Source of the DNA: Thalassospiraceae bacterium LMO-JJ14
GTDB taxonomy: Bacteria; Pseudomonadota; Alphaproteobacteria; Rhodospirillales; Casp-alpha2
NCBI GenBank assembly: GCA_021555105.2
Contig: CP134604.1
Location: 2,886,001 to 2,950,000 of the forward strand
Reading direction: 5' to 3'
DNA: 64,000 nucleotides
Part shown: piece by piece, positions 61,433-64,000 of the stretch
Layout of the letters: the number at the start of each line of letters is the position of its first letter
How positions within the stretch are numbered: the first letter of the stretch is position 1
Made by a program: the position numbers and the translations under genes
The notes under the pieces: model-generated
What the model was told of the DNA's origin: nothing
The model's input: only the letters and a program-made list of their open reading frames with translations
Database searches by the model: none

Positions 61433-64000
<2,568 letters not shown>

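Overview
The window looks like chromosomal DNA of a sulfur-oxidising (chemolithotrophic or mixotrophic) alphaproteobacterium, most likely Rhodospirillales-like. This rests on the kind of sulfur genes present, the 23S-5S-tRNA-fMet operon order, GC-rich codon use with AT-rich promoter islands, and alphaproteobacterial-style palindromic repeats. The species cannot be named from the sequence alone.

Layout. 1-5 kb: periplasmic thiosulfate oxidation genes soxXYZA (soxA cut by the window edge), a SoxS-like thioredoxin, a SoxF/FccB-type flavoprotein and a SoxH-like metallo-hydrolase. 5-12 kb: accessory genes (DehI-like protein, FMN-dependent glutamate-synthase-like enzyme, a gamma-glutamyltransferase remnant, DUF1028, GMC oxidoreductase, sulfotransferase, FkbM methyltransferase). 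12-23 kb: organosulfur and related genes, namely xsc (sulfoacetaldehyde acetyltransferase) with an unassigned dehydrogenase, an HI0933-type flavoprotein, a cupin, a fused EgtB-EgtD for ergothioneine, a PhyH dioxygenase and a SulP anion transporter. 22.7-28.6 kb: a phosphonate-type ABC transporter (phnD, phnC, two phnE) with a phosphonate-associated alcohol dehydrogenase and a divergent LysR regulator. 28.7-34 kb: periplasmic rhodanese, persulfide dioxygenase, tusA-soxCD, and a divergent YeeE/YedE (TsuA-like) sulfur importer.

34-46.4 kb is the centrepiece: a complete sulfur-oxidising heterodisulfide-reductase-like system, dsrE-like gene then shdrC1-B1-A-H-C2-B2, a small hypothetical gene and lbpA. 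Upstream, in the same orientation, lies a dedicated lipoate-assembly operon (lipS1, an FAD reductase, lipS2, a lipoate-protein ligase, and a glutamine-amidotransferase-like protein that lacks its nucleophile). 46.5-54.4 kb: an HDAC-like/AurF-like/LLM-flavoprotein trio, a rhodanese, a LysR regulator, a CBS protein, a degenerate CysH-like protein, a phosphoesterase and SlyD. 54.5-60.7 kb: aprM-aprB-aprA and sat, the cytoplasmic sulfite-to-sulfate route, with small genes and a tandem-repeat protein between. 60.9-64 kb: the end of an rRNA operon (23S partial, 5S, tRNA-fMet, terminator), on the minus strand.

How it fits together (inference from known families). Thiosulfate and sulfide sulfur can be oxidised in the periplasm by Sox with SoxCD and the flavoprotein, or imported by the YeeE-type transporter and passed through TusA, rhodanese and DsrE-like carriers to the lipoate-bearing LbpA and sHdr complex. 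The sulfite made there, or by Xsc or persulfide dioxygenase, would go through AprBA and Sat to sulfate with ATP gain, and SulP might export or import anions. An AT-rich motif close to TCATATTC-N8-ATATA recurs in front of about ten of these sulfur units spread over 60 kb. It suggests one shared trans-acting regulator, possibly of the ArsR type (SoxR, sHdrR or BigR-like), that is not encoded in this window.
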